A stretch of DNA of 64,000 nt from Adiantum capillus-veneris (lineage: Eukaryota; Streptophyta; Polypodiopsida; Polypodiales; Pteridaceae): assembly GCA_014529385.2 (NCBI GenBank), contig CM043952.1:67409870-67473869 (forward strand), read 5' to 3'. The notes under the pieces were generated by a model. It saw nothing but the letters and a program-made list of their open reading frames with translations, did no database searches and was not told the DNA's origin. This document shows, piece by piece, positions 12,001-19,039 of this stretch. Every line of letters begins with the position of its first letter. Position 1 is the first letter of the stretch. A program made the translations under genes and the position numbers.

Positions 12001-15000
12001 ATGCCCTTCAAGAGCCTCAATTTGCTATCCAACATCATCTGGCTCAAACACCACTGGATCATCTACATTTTCAGCCATTTGTGGTGCATTCTAAGGGTCA
12101 AAATTAGGCCTATCAGGTGGCTGGTCATGTTGAAATTTCACCCTTTTATGGTCATGCTTTGAGGCACAATTGTTTTGAAGCAGCCTTGCCTCATTAAAAA
12201 CAACATCCCGGCTGCGTACAACCCTTTTGAGCTGAGATAACCAAATCCTGTAACCCATTTCGCCTTCTTCACCATATCCCATGAAGAGGCCTTTAATGGA
12301 CTTCGCATCTAGTTTACTCCTCAACTCAGGTCTAACATGCACAAAAGCTTCGCAACCAAAAATGCGTAAGTGATCATATGAAGCAGGCTTGCCAGACCAA
12401 ACCTCTTCAAGGATGTCACCTTTCAAAGACATGTGAGGGGATCGATTGCATATATGCACTACAGTTTTCAAAGCTTCTCCCCAAAATCCATGAGAGAGAT
12501 TAGCTGTGGACAGCATGCATCTCACCCTTTCACAAAGTGTCCTATTGAATCTTTCAGCCACACCATTAGAAGAGGGGCTGTATGGCACAGTAAGCTCCCT
12601 CTTAATGCCCAAATTTTCACAAAACTTGTTAAATTCAGCACTTGTGTACTCCCCCCCATTGTCTGTACGCAAGCATTTTAGCTTTCTACCAGTTTGGGTG
12701 GTCACAAATGCATGAAATCTCTTAAACGCAACAAAGGCTTCATCCTTAGACCTAAGCAAATAAACCCAAATTTTCCTAGAATGATCATCAACAAAGGAGA
12801 CAAAATAACATGCACCACCCATAGACTTAGTAGGCATGCTACATACATCAGAATGTACAAGGTCAAGCACACAAGATTTACGAGAGACACCACAGTAATA
12901 AGAACGCTTTACTTGCTTGCCATATTGACATTCATTACAAAAGTCAAGCTTTGTGCCTTTAGCATCAAGCTTGTTCAAAGTACAAAGCTTAGAAAGGCCC
13001 TTTTGGCTCATATGGCCAAGCCTCTTGTGCCACAACTCCGTGTGAGAGTTAATTTTAGCCAATGCATTAAACTTGCTCAACACGGCCTTTCCATGCATGC
13101 AGTAAAGTGTCCCTTTCTTTGTGCCCTTTACAATCAGCCTTGAGCCTTTGGTCATTTTCCATGATCCTCTCTCAAACAAGATGTTGTAACCATGCATATC
13201 CATCTGACCAACAGAAAGCAGACTCTTCTTGATTCCCGGCAAATATCTAACATCATGCAAGACAAGCTCATTCGTGCCATCTATGGAGAGATGCACGGTG
13301 CCAATATCCTCAATGGAACATGCATGATTGTTTCCAAGGTATACATGGCCACGCTTGCCCGCATCAAAAGTAGAGAAACACTCCTTGATAGGAGTCACAT
13401 GAAATGAAGTACCGGAATCAACAATCCAAGTCTGGGACAATGTATCATTGACAGTCAACAAAGCATCAATAAGATCACTCTTGGTGATCTGCATGTCCTG
13501 TGAATGAACATTTAGAGAGGCATCAAAGTCATAAGCATCATCATCTGACAAAGTGGCACACAAAATGTCCTCTACATCTAACAGCTCCTTAATCACGACA
13601 CTAGAAGCCACATTGGCCTTCTCTTTGTCCTTTGAGCTATCCTGTGCATCTGCCTTGACTTCCTTCTACTCTTTCTTTTTGTCTCCGCCATTCTTTTTCC
13701 TTTCTAACTCAGCTTTATAGTACCTGCAATCGGGTTTCTTGTGACCTTTCCTGCCACATTGATAGCAAGTCACATCACCCTTGCTTTTGCTTGCATTTCC
13801 CCTTTCTTTACTCTTACTCTTACTCCTTTGTGCATAAGCATTCTTCTTTTCTGTCCTGCCTCTAACCATGTTGGCAGAGCTGCCTCCCTCTCCACTTGCT
13901 TTCCTTCATTCAAGATAGAACCCCTAACACCATCAAAGGTCAAATTGGGGTTATTGGACAACGAAACCACCAAAGTTTCCCATGACTCATGTAAGGTCAT
14001 AAGCAAGAAGATAGCTTTCAGCTTATCATCAAAAGGGGGTAAGCCAGAATCTTGTAACTGCGACAAAGTACCTGCGAATGATGACAAGTGCTCTCCCGCG
14101 CTCTTGGACTCATCTAGTTGCATGCCAACAAGTTTTCACATCAAGTGCACCTGGTTGACAGGCGTATTTTCAAACATTCCCTTTAACTTCTCCCACACAT
14201 CAAAAGCAGTCGTGAGACCTTTCACATCAATGACGATCTCATCGGTCATGGCCATTTTAATGTTTGTAACGGCCTTTCTGTTCATGCTAACCCATGCTTC
14301 ATCCGTCATAGTATATGGCTTTACTTGTTCAAGTGCCCCTTTGCAATCCTTAAGAAATAGGATTCCTTGAATCCTGTCTTTCCAAAGATCAAAACCTGTT
14401 CCATCGAACCTCCTAATCTCGAAGAGGTTCTTCACATCCGAAGAAGATGAGGCCATAGTTGCACGAAATAAGAGGGATAATACGCTGAATTTTTGGGCAA
14501 AATGCGCAAAAGTCGGAATATAGCCTCACAGAGATGTGCCCTACAGCTCCAAATGGTCACAGGAGCAATTTAGGGCAAAATAGGACGATTTGGGCACAAA
14601 TTTCAATTTCTGAAATTTATGCGCAGGAAATTTCAACGAGCGAATTTGTGCTTCAAAACAACAAATTTAGTTGTTTTTAACTTCAGAAGACATACATAAG
14701 GCTAATACACAGCCTTTAGAAGCATGTAAGCGCAAAAGCCCCAATTTGTAGCATCAAAATTGCATGAAATTGAGCCACAGATGGTCATACATCGACAAAA
14801 TTTGTCAAATGTGCGTAGATTGCATCTATTTGCACTTTCCCCAATGTAATCGCACCATAAAAACACTTGCAAAAACCTGCGTAAATCTGAAATTTGCTTA
14901 AAACACCTGTTTTAGGGCTTGTTTTTCGGCAATTTCAGGGTTTTCGGGTAGCGGGGACCTAGCAAAAGTATTCCCACGCCTTAATACATCATTTGCAAAA

Positions 15001-17180
15001 CCTGTATTTTGCTGTCATAACCTGTAATTTCCTATTTTTGACCTAATTTCAGTCTGTTTTATGTCAATTTTGGTTGCCGAGAGCTCTCTAGTGTCCGGGG
15101 ACGAGTCCTTTGGCGACGAAATTACAAAAACTCGCGTGAAAACTAACCATGCCTTTCTCAACTAACTCATGCACTTGCCGCATAATCTCCTCTTGTTGAG
15201 CTTGAGAAACTCTATAAGGAGGTTTGTTAGGCGGTGAACTTCCTGGAAGAAGTTCAATTGCATGGTCATCATTATCTCGTTTAGGAGGTAGCTCACAAGG
15301 GATGTCGTCAATAAAAACATCTTGAAACCCCTTGAGAAAATTGGATAACTCTAATTCCTTTTGGTTGCTTGTATTTTATTTTGTTAAAGCATTAGGTTCA
15401 TTTTGAGAATCTTTAACAAAAATCATGTACACGGAAATAGAGCTCTTTATTGACTTGTTGAAAGTTGGGGTATGTACAATGGGGATAGTGTTACCCATTT
15501 CCTTAGCATCTATATACATGTCTTTTTCCATGAACTTAAAGGAGATTCTCCGTACTTGACCTTCTTGGCTGAAATTCAACGTTTGCAGGTTTGGGGGCAA
15601 ACCCTAATCGGGCTCTTATACCAGTTGATGAGCGCGCGGCGGTGTGTGCAAGTGAAAGAGCACGCGAGAATGTGCAGGGAGTGCACCTTGGAGAGGAGCT
15701 GTGCAGAAGGCAAGGAGGGCGCTAGCAGATCGAAAGAGGGAAAGAGAGAGCACGAGAGAGAGAGCACGTAAGTTCTTCAAGGGGATAAGTGAGTGAGTTT
15801 GTAAAAACTCACTATCCCTTTTATTATTGTATAAGGACCAATTTAATAAGTTAGTGGCCAAGTTCACAAAGGTTAGTAACCTTTAAAATGTACATTAAAG
15901 GGGGCCATTTGGGCCTTTAACCCAACAATTGAGAGCCACACCGAGATGCGGTTTGGTGGCGTTGGTGCAGAACGGATTCTGTTTTGGTTGACACCGGAGG
16001 ATTGGAGGCAGGAGATACAGGCAAGATGGCACAGACAGATTGGTCTGGCCTTTCCTCTTCTTCGAGGATCTTCACAGCGGAGACTGCTCAGTCTGGCTTC
16101 CCTTCTTCATACAGGATGATTACAGTGCAGACAACTTGGTCTGACCACACCTCTTCTCAAAGGCCCTTCACAGCGCAGACTGTTGAGTCTGGCTTTCCCC
16201 TCATCTTGAATTACCCTACCTGCAGATAGGACACCATCCAGTGGTGGTCCGTGCGGTCTATCGGTGACTGCTGCAGCTTAGGGTAGCTTCTACATTGCAT
16301 ACTGCATAGTCTGGCTTTCCTTGATTCGGAGGACGTTTACAGTGCAGATTGCTACATCTGGCCTTCCTGGAGTTTTACACAACTTAGCCACCTGGCCACA
16401 TTGGGTTAGAAGTTCAGGCATTGACAGGCTTCTGGTCATTCTCATGACAGTTCCTGGGTTTTCCCATTTTCTCCAAACGGTTTGACTACAAACACCACAG
16501 ATCCTATTGGGCATGACACTCACATGTCTATTGGCACTTTTCTTTCACAACAAGGAATTGCTTTCACACTTAAGTCGAGACCAGCACACTGCATTGGCGG
16601 AGTACAGCAGTTTGCTACACTACTAGTGACGGCACTTTACCATGGAGATCTCTCAGAGGTTGTGACACCCCATACTGCTACACACGTCGCAACAGACATC
16701 TTCATTTTTTGCCTCACATCTTCGGCTTCATGCGGTTTATTCAGCATCAGGTGTTGAGAGGGGGTGTTAGACTTACACCACTCTGCTGCTTCACAGGTCC
16801 AGGGCATGCATGTATGGCTAGTGTGCCTCTGGACTGGCCACCCTTTGTGTAACAGACGTGGACACTCCAAGTCGAGATTCTACCGCGACACCACAAGAAT
16901 TCACTTCAAAACAGTTCATAATTCACACTTGATTCGACACTTGCCCAGCAGAGTTCCGTGCCTAGAGATATTGGCCCGAAAGACTGGCACCCCTTTCGGT
17001 ATTTCTTTTTGTATTAATCTGCAACTCAAAGTACAAGTGAGTGGGAGGCTCTCACTCTCATACTCTGCGTCCAAATGCTCTGAGAAGTGGGAGGCCTGCA
17101 CACTTATTTAAAGGTTACAAGGGATGCCAAAAGCAGAGCCCCAATAGCTTCAAAGTTAAAAGCCCTCAAAAATAAAGCAA

Positions 17181-17234
<54 letters not shown>

Positions 17235-18569
17235 TTGCTTGTAAAAATTAAAGCAACTAATAAAAACTCTCTCTCTCTCTCCTTGCGTAGAGTTTTACGT
17301 AAGCCAAAAGCCGGAATTAACGTAGCCAAAAAGCAGCCCCTTTTCCGTACGTTTTCCGCCAAATCAGCCTGGCGCGTTTTCAGCCGGATGTTGCGTCGCA
17401 AATGGGGGGAGTCCGTACACTACTGCCACGTCAACGTTTCATCGGAATTTTCGGGCCTACCTGCCACTTCAGCACTGCAGCCAGCCAGGGCGGGGTGTGT
17501 ACAATCTGCAATCCTAGTATGCCACGTCACTAGTTTGTGACATACATTTCGTCTATCAGCTCCTGCACTTAAACAAGTCAAGAACAAATCAGTATCATAT
17601 TATCGGGAATTCCAGTTCATAAAGTCATAATTGTCTAGTGTCCCTTTTCCCCGGTCGGAAAAGAGCCATAAGTTGAAACAACTTTAAAAGTCATTTTATC
17701 AGCTAAACATTTGTGCGGGTGGCCATACATGATGCCACATCATCATTTTAGAATTTCTTGGCTTCTGTCAAGCACATGGTTCACATATTCAAAACTTTGC
17801 ACATATTGCCACACCCTTGTCTGAAATGTCCAAAGGTGTCAAGACTCGCCGTCGGCGCATATTTTTGACCGAGGCGGCCAAGAGTGCTTCTTGTTGCTTG
17901 CAAAAGGAATGAAGACGTGACTTAAGTATGCAAAGCCATTGTACCTAAGGGGAAACGGTCAGCTCTAGTCAACAGCCAAGTCCCAAGTAACCAGAATAAT
18001 TATTTGTCCTTAATCACAAACCAGCCAAAATTAATCTAATGAGAAATTGGCTTAACATCGAGGACTTAATTTTTTTTCCTATGGTCCATTTGTACTTAAC
18101 GACACCAAGAAGTACCATGCTAAAACATTTCCACCTTATCTTCAGATACAACTACTTGACCATACCATCCCATAGGATTTCCCTATAGTAGCTATGTGTG
18201 AAAAGACAAATTTCTTGTGAAGACTAGCAAAGACTAAAAAATGGGTGATTACCTTTGCTTATGGCAATTGGGAGCTGCAAATAATCAAAGGCTTCAAGCC
18301 TGAGCTCTAAGCTCTCCAGCTGAGCGACACCTGATAAGAGTATTGATTATCATTAGATCAAATTACATTGCACCTATTGCTTTCAGCAATCAACACAAGT
18401 TGACCTCAGCAAATTCACTACTCCGTAACACAGCGAGAAAAATTTGTAAGGTTGGAAGCTGATCTCGTAATACCCTCTATGTCAATACCCACAAAACCCA
18501 CGCTATACCAGGGCATCATTGATATATCTGAGTGGTGTTCTTGTTTTTCTGTGCGCGTACGTGTGTGTC

Positions 18570-18625
<56 letters not shown>

Positions 18626-18726
18626 GTACCGTTCCACAGCCCCAGCCGGAACTGTTCGGGGTGGATTCCTTGGACATAGTTACTGAGATAGTCTGCAAGT
18701 AGCTGGGAGACAAAGCCCTCTAACAT
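1..18726 (-). CDS. VPS13: VPS13/chorein-family protein, N-terminal three exons (partial gene)
   Basis: VPS13 proteins are very long bridge-like lipid-transfer proteins at membrane contact sites; the N-terminal chorein region forms the start of the lipid groove. Joining 18726-18630, 18330-18253 and 56-1 gives 231 bases, exactly 77 codons without a stop. The product starts MLEGFVSQLLADYL, continues FRLGLWNG, then LRLEAFDYLQLPIAISK, then VVGRLKIQVPWKKLGREP. This is the order found at the start of plant VPS13 proteins (MLEG/MFEG start, LWNG, LEAFDYLQLP, PWKKLG). All junctions are phase 1 with GT donors and AG acceptors. Intron 1 is 299 bp and intron 2 is 18,196 bp, filled with nested transposons. 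Upstream in-frame ATGs at 18735, 18747 and 18762 exist; 18726 is chosen by family similarity. The gene continues beyond the left edge. An old broken copy cannot be excluded, but the three exons are intact. Confidence 0.88.
57..1029. other. Intron 2 sequence without recognised genes; 24-bp direct repeat
   Basis: This AT-rich stretch lies inside the large VPS13 intron and has no convincing ORF. A 24-bp block (gccaaactaagtttagttta and four more bases) occurs at 305-328 and again at 727-750. The sequence beside each copy (about 240-285 and 760-806) is also similar, which suggests a decayed duplication. Confidence 0.5.
1030..1690 (-). repeat. Gypsy-1 3' LTR (left end uncertain)
   Basis: Read on the minus strand, a polypurine tract (AAGGGGGGAAG, 1691-1701) is followed directly by TGTTTCGTCCCAGAC, the expected start of a 3' LTR just after the end of the polyprotein. 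A TATA-like CCTATAAATAGG lies at 1604-1593. The left limit at 1030 is a guess from a TGTT/AACA terminal match and is not proved by a target duplication. The partner 5' LTR is missing. Confidence 0.55.
1702..2221 (-). pseudogene. Gypsy-1 polyprotein C-terminus (integrase end and chromodomain-like tail), broken
   Basis: This is the end of a Ty3/gypsy polyprotein, which binds DNA or chromatin during integration. On the minus strand, pieces in different frames read DIAKESLKTTLDRA, then GPFQIIKRL, then FHPVFHVSRFKGAVG, then ATWESV and FPRFITEDIVED. These match the conserved order GPFxI - HPVFHVSxLK - ATWE - EDKV at the C-terminus of plant gypsy elements. Several stops and frameshifts separate the pieces, so no protein is made. 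The rest of the element upstream is missing, replaced at 2222 by a fold-back repeat. A purine tract and LTR follow downstream, which confirms the orientation. Confidence 0.75.
2222..2595. repeat. GTACG-rich fold-back-like repeat
   Basis: Both ends of this 374-bp interval carry runs of GTAC/CGTACG motifs: 2234-2310 with several GTACGTACTGTACGT blocks, and 2515-2590 with CCGTACGGTACGG blocks. Between them lies ordinary AT-rich sequence and an A tract at about 2500-2515. It sits exactly between gypsy-1 and LINE-1 coding remnants. The ends can pair with each other or with themselves. It may be a small fold-back DNA transposon or satellite-like insert; no target duplication was found. Confidence 0.45.
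2596..3514 (+). pseudogene. LINE-1 ORF2 remnant: endonuclease end fused to post-RT region
   Basis: LINE ORF2 proteins nick target DNA and copy their RNA into it. The first part (to about 2814) reads STVDYIMAMPSFLSYI ... RPFGVVVDHALF, the C-terminal end of an exonuclease/endonuclease/phosphatase domain with its DH pair. From about 2810 the frame shifts and reads FDTGRLWLFDTLVASALLYG ... MWG and, after more breaks, ETSRY, which is the region after reverse transcriptase in plant LINEs. The entire RT domain, including its catalytic motif, is missing between the two parts. The sequence is interrupted at 3514 by an LTR element and resumes at 8005. Confidence 0.7.
3515..4695 (-). repeat. 3' LTR of the non-autonomous element
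   Basis: This 1,181-bp LTR matches 6811-8004 over its whole length with scattered substitutions and small gaps. It begins TGTTAGGTGCAGCGG at the plus-strand left end and finishes TGACA. Target duplication ACATC precedes it. Confidence 0.9.
4696..4707 (-). promoter_or_regulatory. Polypurine tract of the non-autonomous element
   Basis: AAAAGGAGGGGA on the minus strand lies immediately before the 3' LTR, the expected plus-strand DNA priming site. Confidence 0.8.
4707..4952 (-). CDS. Small hypothetical ORF after the coiled-coil ORF
   Basis: This 81-residue ORF begins MEILEEERSRILDEVEAL, which has coiled-coil character, and starts 12 bases after the stop of the larger ORF. It ends next to the polypurine tract. 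It may be a downstream part of the same broken reading frame or a chance ORF. No family was recognised. Confidence 0.3.
   Translation of the reverse strand: MEILEEERSRILDEVEALKEPQKTLCRFRRGPKKQALQTFMKFKYRTIHTSEWAGEESLPGFQMLLAISLDAIQFGTSTSL
4965..6080 (-). CDS. Coiled-coil and Asp/His-repeat ORF of the non-autonomous element
   Basis: The 371-residue ORF is open, and its frame stays open further upstream (KREEREAERKAYEEE), so the true start may lie nearer 6200. Residues 1-75 are rich in E, K, R and D with coiled-coil character (REYEESMAAIERKYDLEAKE). Residues about 95-145 are an acidic repeat of the type HDDLDDND, encoded by 27-bp DNA repeats. Next come two near-identical stretches around PRSKEPPQEE and PRSKEPSQE, then a Cys/His-rich C-terminus. 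No retroviral enzyme motif or zinc knuckle is visible. Its position between primer site and 3' LTR is that of gag, so a structural or RNA-packaging role is possible but only inferred. I do not recognise the family. Confidence 0.5.
   Translation of the reverse strand: MEAIDREYEESMAAIERKYDLEAKERQVKLDRENKESQAKFDRENKAIKEKSDQHMKEFLRLFSQVQAQMQEIWEKETLSVSSSPKQETHDLHDDDLNDNYLHDDLIDNDKHDDLDNNDKHDDLDDNDEHDDLHDQDVISHKHDDLHEDDVIVHKDDELVDAFSSEAKIVFADSINHEGSILALKPRSKEPPQEEPILTLEPRSKEPSQEVLCVRMISQHALFECFIRDRFLYFSQHLYVIPFHRHNILYVEHVTLMNEHGCMRIVHEKVKCLHSRKSHSMSLSWHDTVVERAQESMSIKHGHVHCDLPQLIDLDQKDKIRSHCLRVCGERLGTPSICSSTLHAQSLRKTIFFPVTLHGMGMFMFLCWKWF
5685..5792 (-). repeat. 27-bp in-frame tandem repeat, four units
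   Basis: Units at 5685-5711, 5712-5738, 5739-5765 and 5766-5792 follow the pattern atcatcatgcttatcattg. They are multiples of three, so copy number can change without breaking the Asp/His-rich coding frame on the minus strand. Confidence 0.85.
6798..6809 (-). promoter_or_regulatory. Primer binding site, initiator tRNA-Met type
   Basis: The minus strand reads TGGTATCAGAGC one base after the 5' LTR end. This is the complement of the plant initiator tRNA-Met 3' end and is the usual minus-strand DNA primer site. Confidence 0.88.
6811..8004 (-). repeat. 5' LTR of the non-autonomous element
   Basis: This 1,194-bp LTR starts TGTTAGGTACAGCGG on the plus strand and ends GTGACA. ACATC follows at 8005-8009. 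It lies next to the primer site, so it is the 5' LTR of a minus-strand element. Confidence 0.9.
8005..8870 (+). pseudogene. LINE-1 ORF2 C-terminus and 3' end
   Basis: This continues the LINE split at 3514. It reads CPLCHTEVETELHYVCHCPDY at about 8035-8097, a Cys/His zinc-binding knuckle typical of the C-terminal end of plant LINE ORF2. After frame breaks it ends with RQRIRVTVARYARR and TMEEIDEIRQRPMMDFL near 8540. The following 3' untranslated part has a run of C (about 8648-8663) and ends near a CT-rich tail at 8828-8850. The 5-bp ACATC at its left is the target duplication made by the inserted LTR element. Confidence 0.65.
9126..9928 (+). pseudogene. LINE-2 ORF1 (coiled coil plus RNA-binding domain), one frameshift
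   Basis: ORF1 proteins of L1-type LINEs are trimeric RNA-binding chaperones that package element RNA. The ATG at 9126 opens MTSMEDQLKKIEAGLHALV, followed by a long coiled coil (KKMEAMEKTIKSLELENAKLK) to about residue 95. A frameshift near 9400-9450 moves to another frame: NVRVSGIKEE, then AWRVGKDPQKRVLMLQFKD, then IYIDEDLTKTQVEHQ, ending DGRIFVDGKPIA and a stop. This order (coiled coil, RRM-like RVxG motif, AxRVGK, EDLT, final small domain with an FxDG motif) is that of L1 ORF1p. The region 8871-9125 is its C-rich leader. Confidence 0.65.
9950..10257 (+). pseudogene. LINE-2 ORF2 N-terminus: endonuclease fragment
   Basis: This region starts 22 bases after ORF1, at ATG 9950. It reads GVWNCDGCLWTQPGRLEEV, then RDIIMLTDT, the start of an apurinic-type endonuclease (WNxxG and the DIIxLTET strand with its catalytic Glu position, here Asp). 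A TGA replaces the expected Trp before APGER. A second frame gives GSGGIALLVRREL and VTLMSRDTEAR. It is cut at about 10257, where copia-1 sequence begins, so most of the endonuclease and all of the RT are gone. Confidence 0.6.
10258..13611 (-). pseudogene. Copia-1 pol: protease, integrase, RT, RNase H
   Basis: The frame 13611-12091 is open for 506 codons. It holds protease (WIVDSGTSFHVTP), the integrase zinc region (ELWHKRLGHMS ... FCNECQYGKQ), the integrase core (DLVHSDVC ... RTDNGGEYTS ... PYSPSSNGVAERFNRTL) and the GCEAFVHV C-terminal part. RT follows in 11601-10828 (KARLVAKGY, QMDVHTAFLHGDVEEE, YGLKQSCRQWYKKFD). The active-site YVDD is YVNN, with both catalytic aspartates changed. RNase H (10703-10260) keeps STSGYVFTLAGGAVSW, ALSTIEAEYI and HIDVRYHFIREV. 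A stop at the protease-side linker (about 11648) and a frameshift near 10835 also break it. Confidence 0.82.
13666..14456 (-). pseudogene. Copia-1 gag
   Basis: Gag packages element RNA into virus-like particles. The ATG at 14456 opens MASSSSDVKNLFEIRRFDG, followed by FDLWKDRIQGIL and FDVWEKLKGMF, the usual N-terminal UBN2/gag-pre pattern of plant copia. A TGA near 14127 interrupts after HLM, and the frame continues LVGMQLDESKSAGEHLSSFAG ... LHESWETL. After a frameshift near 13860 comes a zinc knuckle CYQCGRKGHKKPDC (CX2CX4HX4C) at about 13730-13771. One stop and at least one frameshift make it non-functional as a single product. Confidence 0.75.
14457..15128 (-). other. Copia-1 leader, no gene seen
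   Basis: This 670-bp stretch upstream of gag on the minus strand has no ORF and no tRNA primer site. It most likely is the untranslated leader of copia-1; its right limit is set only by the start of gypsy-2 coding sequence. Confidence 0.4.
15130..15600 (-). pseudogene. Gypsy-2 fragment: protease-RT linker
   Basis: On the minus strand the sequence reads LSNFLKGFQDVFIDDIPCELPP, then DHAIELLPGSSPPNKPPYRV, then QQEEIMRQVHELVEKGMV. This is the conserved entry to Ty3/gypsy RT (fxDVFP-ELPPxR-hxIel-PGxxPP-xPYR). The part nearer the LTR (15600-15376) is a 74-codon ORF that could be protease-derived. Gag and the zinc knuckle are missing between the primer site and this ORF, and the RT itself is missing on the other side, so it is a doubly deleted element. 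Confidence 0.7.
15612..15623 (-). promoter_or_regulatory. Gypsy-2 primer binding site
   Basis: The minus strand reads TGGTATAAGAGC, one base different from the initiator tRNA-Met complement TGGTATCAGAGC, two bases after the LTR. Confidence 0.65.
15626..15927 (-). repeat. Gypsy-2 5' LTR
   Basis: The 302-bp LTR has TGTTGGGTTAAAGG at its minus-strand start (15927) and CATCA at its end (15626). A primer site follows two bases inside. No second LTR or target duplication was found, so the ends rest on the TG/CA signals and the primer site. Confidence 0.65.
15928..16764 (+). mobile_element. 3' internal part of an unknown LTR element
   Basis: This 837-bp region between the gypsy-2 LTR and the LTR at 16765 has no enzyme motif. 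It contains the 48-bp repeats and ends in a purine tract (gagaggggg, 16756-16764). Its left part has been lost, because gypsy-2 lies directly against it. The family is not recognised. Confidence 0.45.
16044..16360 (+). repeat. 48-bp imperfect tandem repeats encoding 16-residue units
   Basis: Three contiguous 48-bp units lie at 16044-16091, 16092-16139 and 16140-16187, and a fourth starts at 16188. A further 47-bp copy lies at 16310-16356, with another start at 16357. Each begins tctggc(t/c)tt and ends near cagcgcagactg. In the open frame 15984-16229 they read SGLSSSSRIFTAETAQ, SGFPSSYRMITVQTTW and SDHTSSQRPFTAQTVE. The 3n length keeps the frame open. They belong to the element whose 3' LTR starts at 16765. 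Confidence 0.65.
16765..17558 (+). repeat. 3' LTR of the unknown element
   Basis: The 794-bp LTR starts TGTTAGAC right after the purine tract and ends GTCTATCA, a near-perfect inverted end. An internal (CT)n run lies at 17183-17231 and a second short one at about 17269-17282. No partner LTR is in the window. Confidence 0.55.
17559..18252. other. Residual VPS13 intron 2 sequence
   Basis: This is the 3'-most part of intron 2 in plus coordinates, just inside the exon 2 donor. It is AT-rich, with no ORF or transposon feature that I can see. Confidence 0.6.
18253..18330 (-). CDS. VPS13: VPS13-like exon 2
   Basis: The 78-bp exon follows the acceptor TTATCAG (AG at 18332-18331) and ends at donor AAAG|GTAATC (GT at 18252-18251). 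Two bases complete the split Gly codon, 25 codons follow, and one base is left over, giving phase 1 on both sides. It encodes the conserved LRLEAFDYLQLPIAI stretch. Confidence 0.88.
18331..18629 (-). other. VPS13 intron 1 with microsatellite
   Basis: The 299-bp intron has GT at 18629-18628 and AG at 18332-18331. A compound (CT)n(CA)n tract (plus strand gt/ga, about 18573-18625) starts within a few bases of the donor. Confidence 0.85.
18630..18726 (-). CDS. VPS13: VPS13-like exon 1
   Basis: The exon holds 32 codons plus one base, from ATG at 18726 to the G at 18630. The donor GT is at 18629-18628 and lies directly against a (CT)n(CA)n microsatellite inside intron 1. The peptide ends in LWNG, the usual conserved turn of the chorein N-terminus. 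Confidence 0.87.
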
Positions 18727-19039
18727 GCTCGCCATGGGGAGCCTCATTCTTCCTCCGCCCAAGTTCTCGGTTACATTTCAAAGATCTTCCTCACACGAAA
18801 TGTAGAGAATCCACCACCCATGAAGTGAAGAACGAAAAACGAAAAAAAATGTCTGGATTGTATACTCGAAGTGTGCATTGTATGGAAGTAGATTGAAATA
18901 CCAGTCTTTAGTACATTTTTTCAAGCCTAAAATTGAACTAACGCATCGTAGACAAATTGAGGGAATATTTGGTTGGCCTTCTATCATTCGTTTAAACTTT
19001 AAAGCAAGACCAATGGGGTGGGTGGGTGGGTGTGTGTGT
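18727..19039 (-). promoter_or_regulatory. VPS13 5' untranslated and upstream region
   Basis: About 310 bp separate the VPS13 start from LINE-3. In-frame ATGs occur at 18735, 18747 and 18762. No clear TATA box was seen on the minus strand, so the promoter must be short, TATA-less, or further upstream beyond LINE-3. Confidence 0.35.

Larger units (their letters stand above)
10258..15128 (-). mobile_element. Copia-1, Ty1/copia internal region without LTRs
   Basis: Gag, protease, integrase, RT and RNase H occur in Ty1/copia order on the minus strand. The left end stops a few codons after the RNase H end, with no polypurine tract or LTR. The right end has about 670 bp of leader (14457-15128) but no primer site or LTR that I can find. 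Both sides meet other elements directly. Confidence 0.75.

Noticed and set aside
11341-12162. 273-codon plus-strand ORF
   Set aside because: It is antisense to copia-1 RT and integrase C-terminus, whose motifs are clear on the minus strand.
18516-18713. ORFs across the GT/GA microsatellite near 18600
   Set aside because: Apart from the VPS13 exon 1 frame these are repeat-driven (HTHTHT, SLSLSL) and carry no signal.
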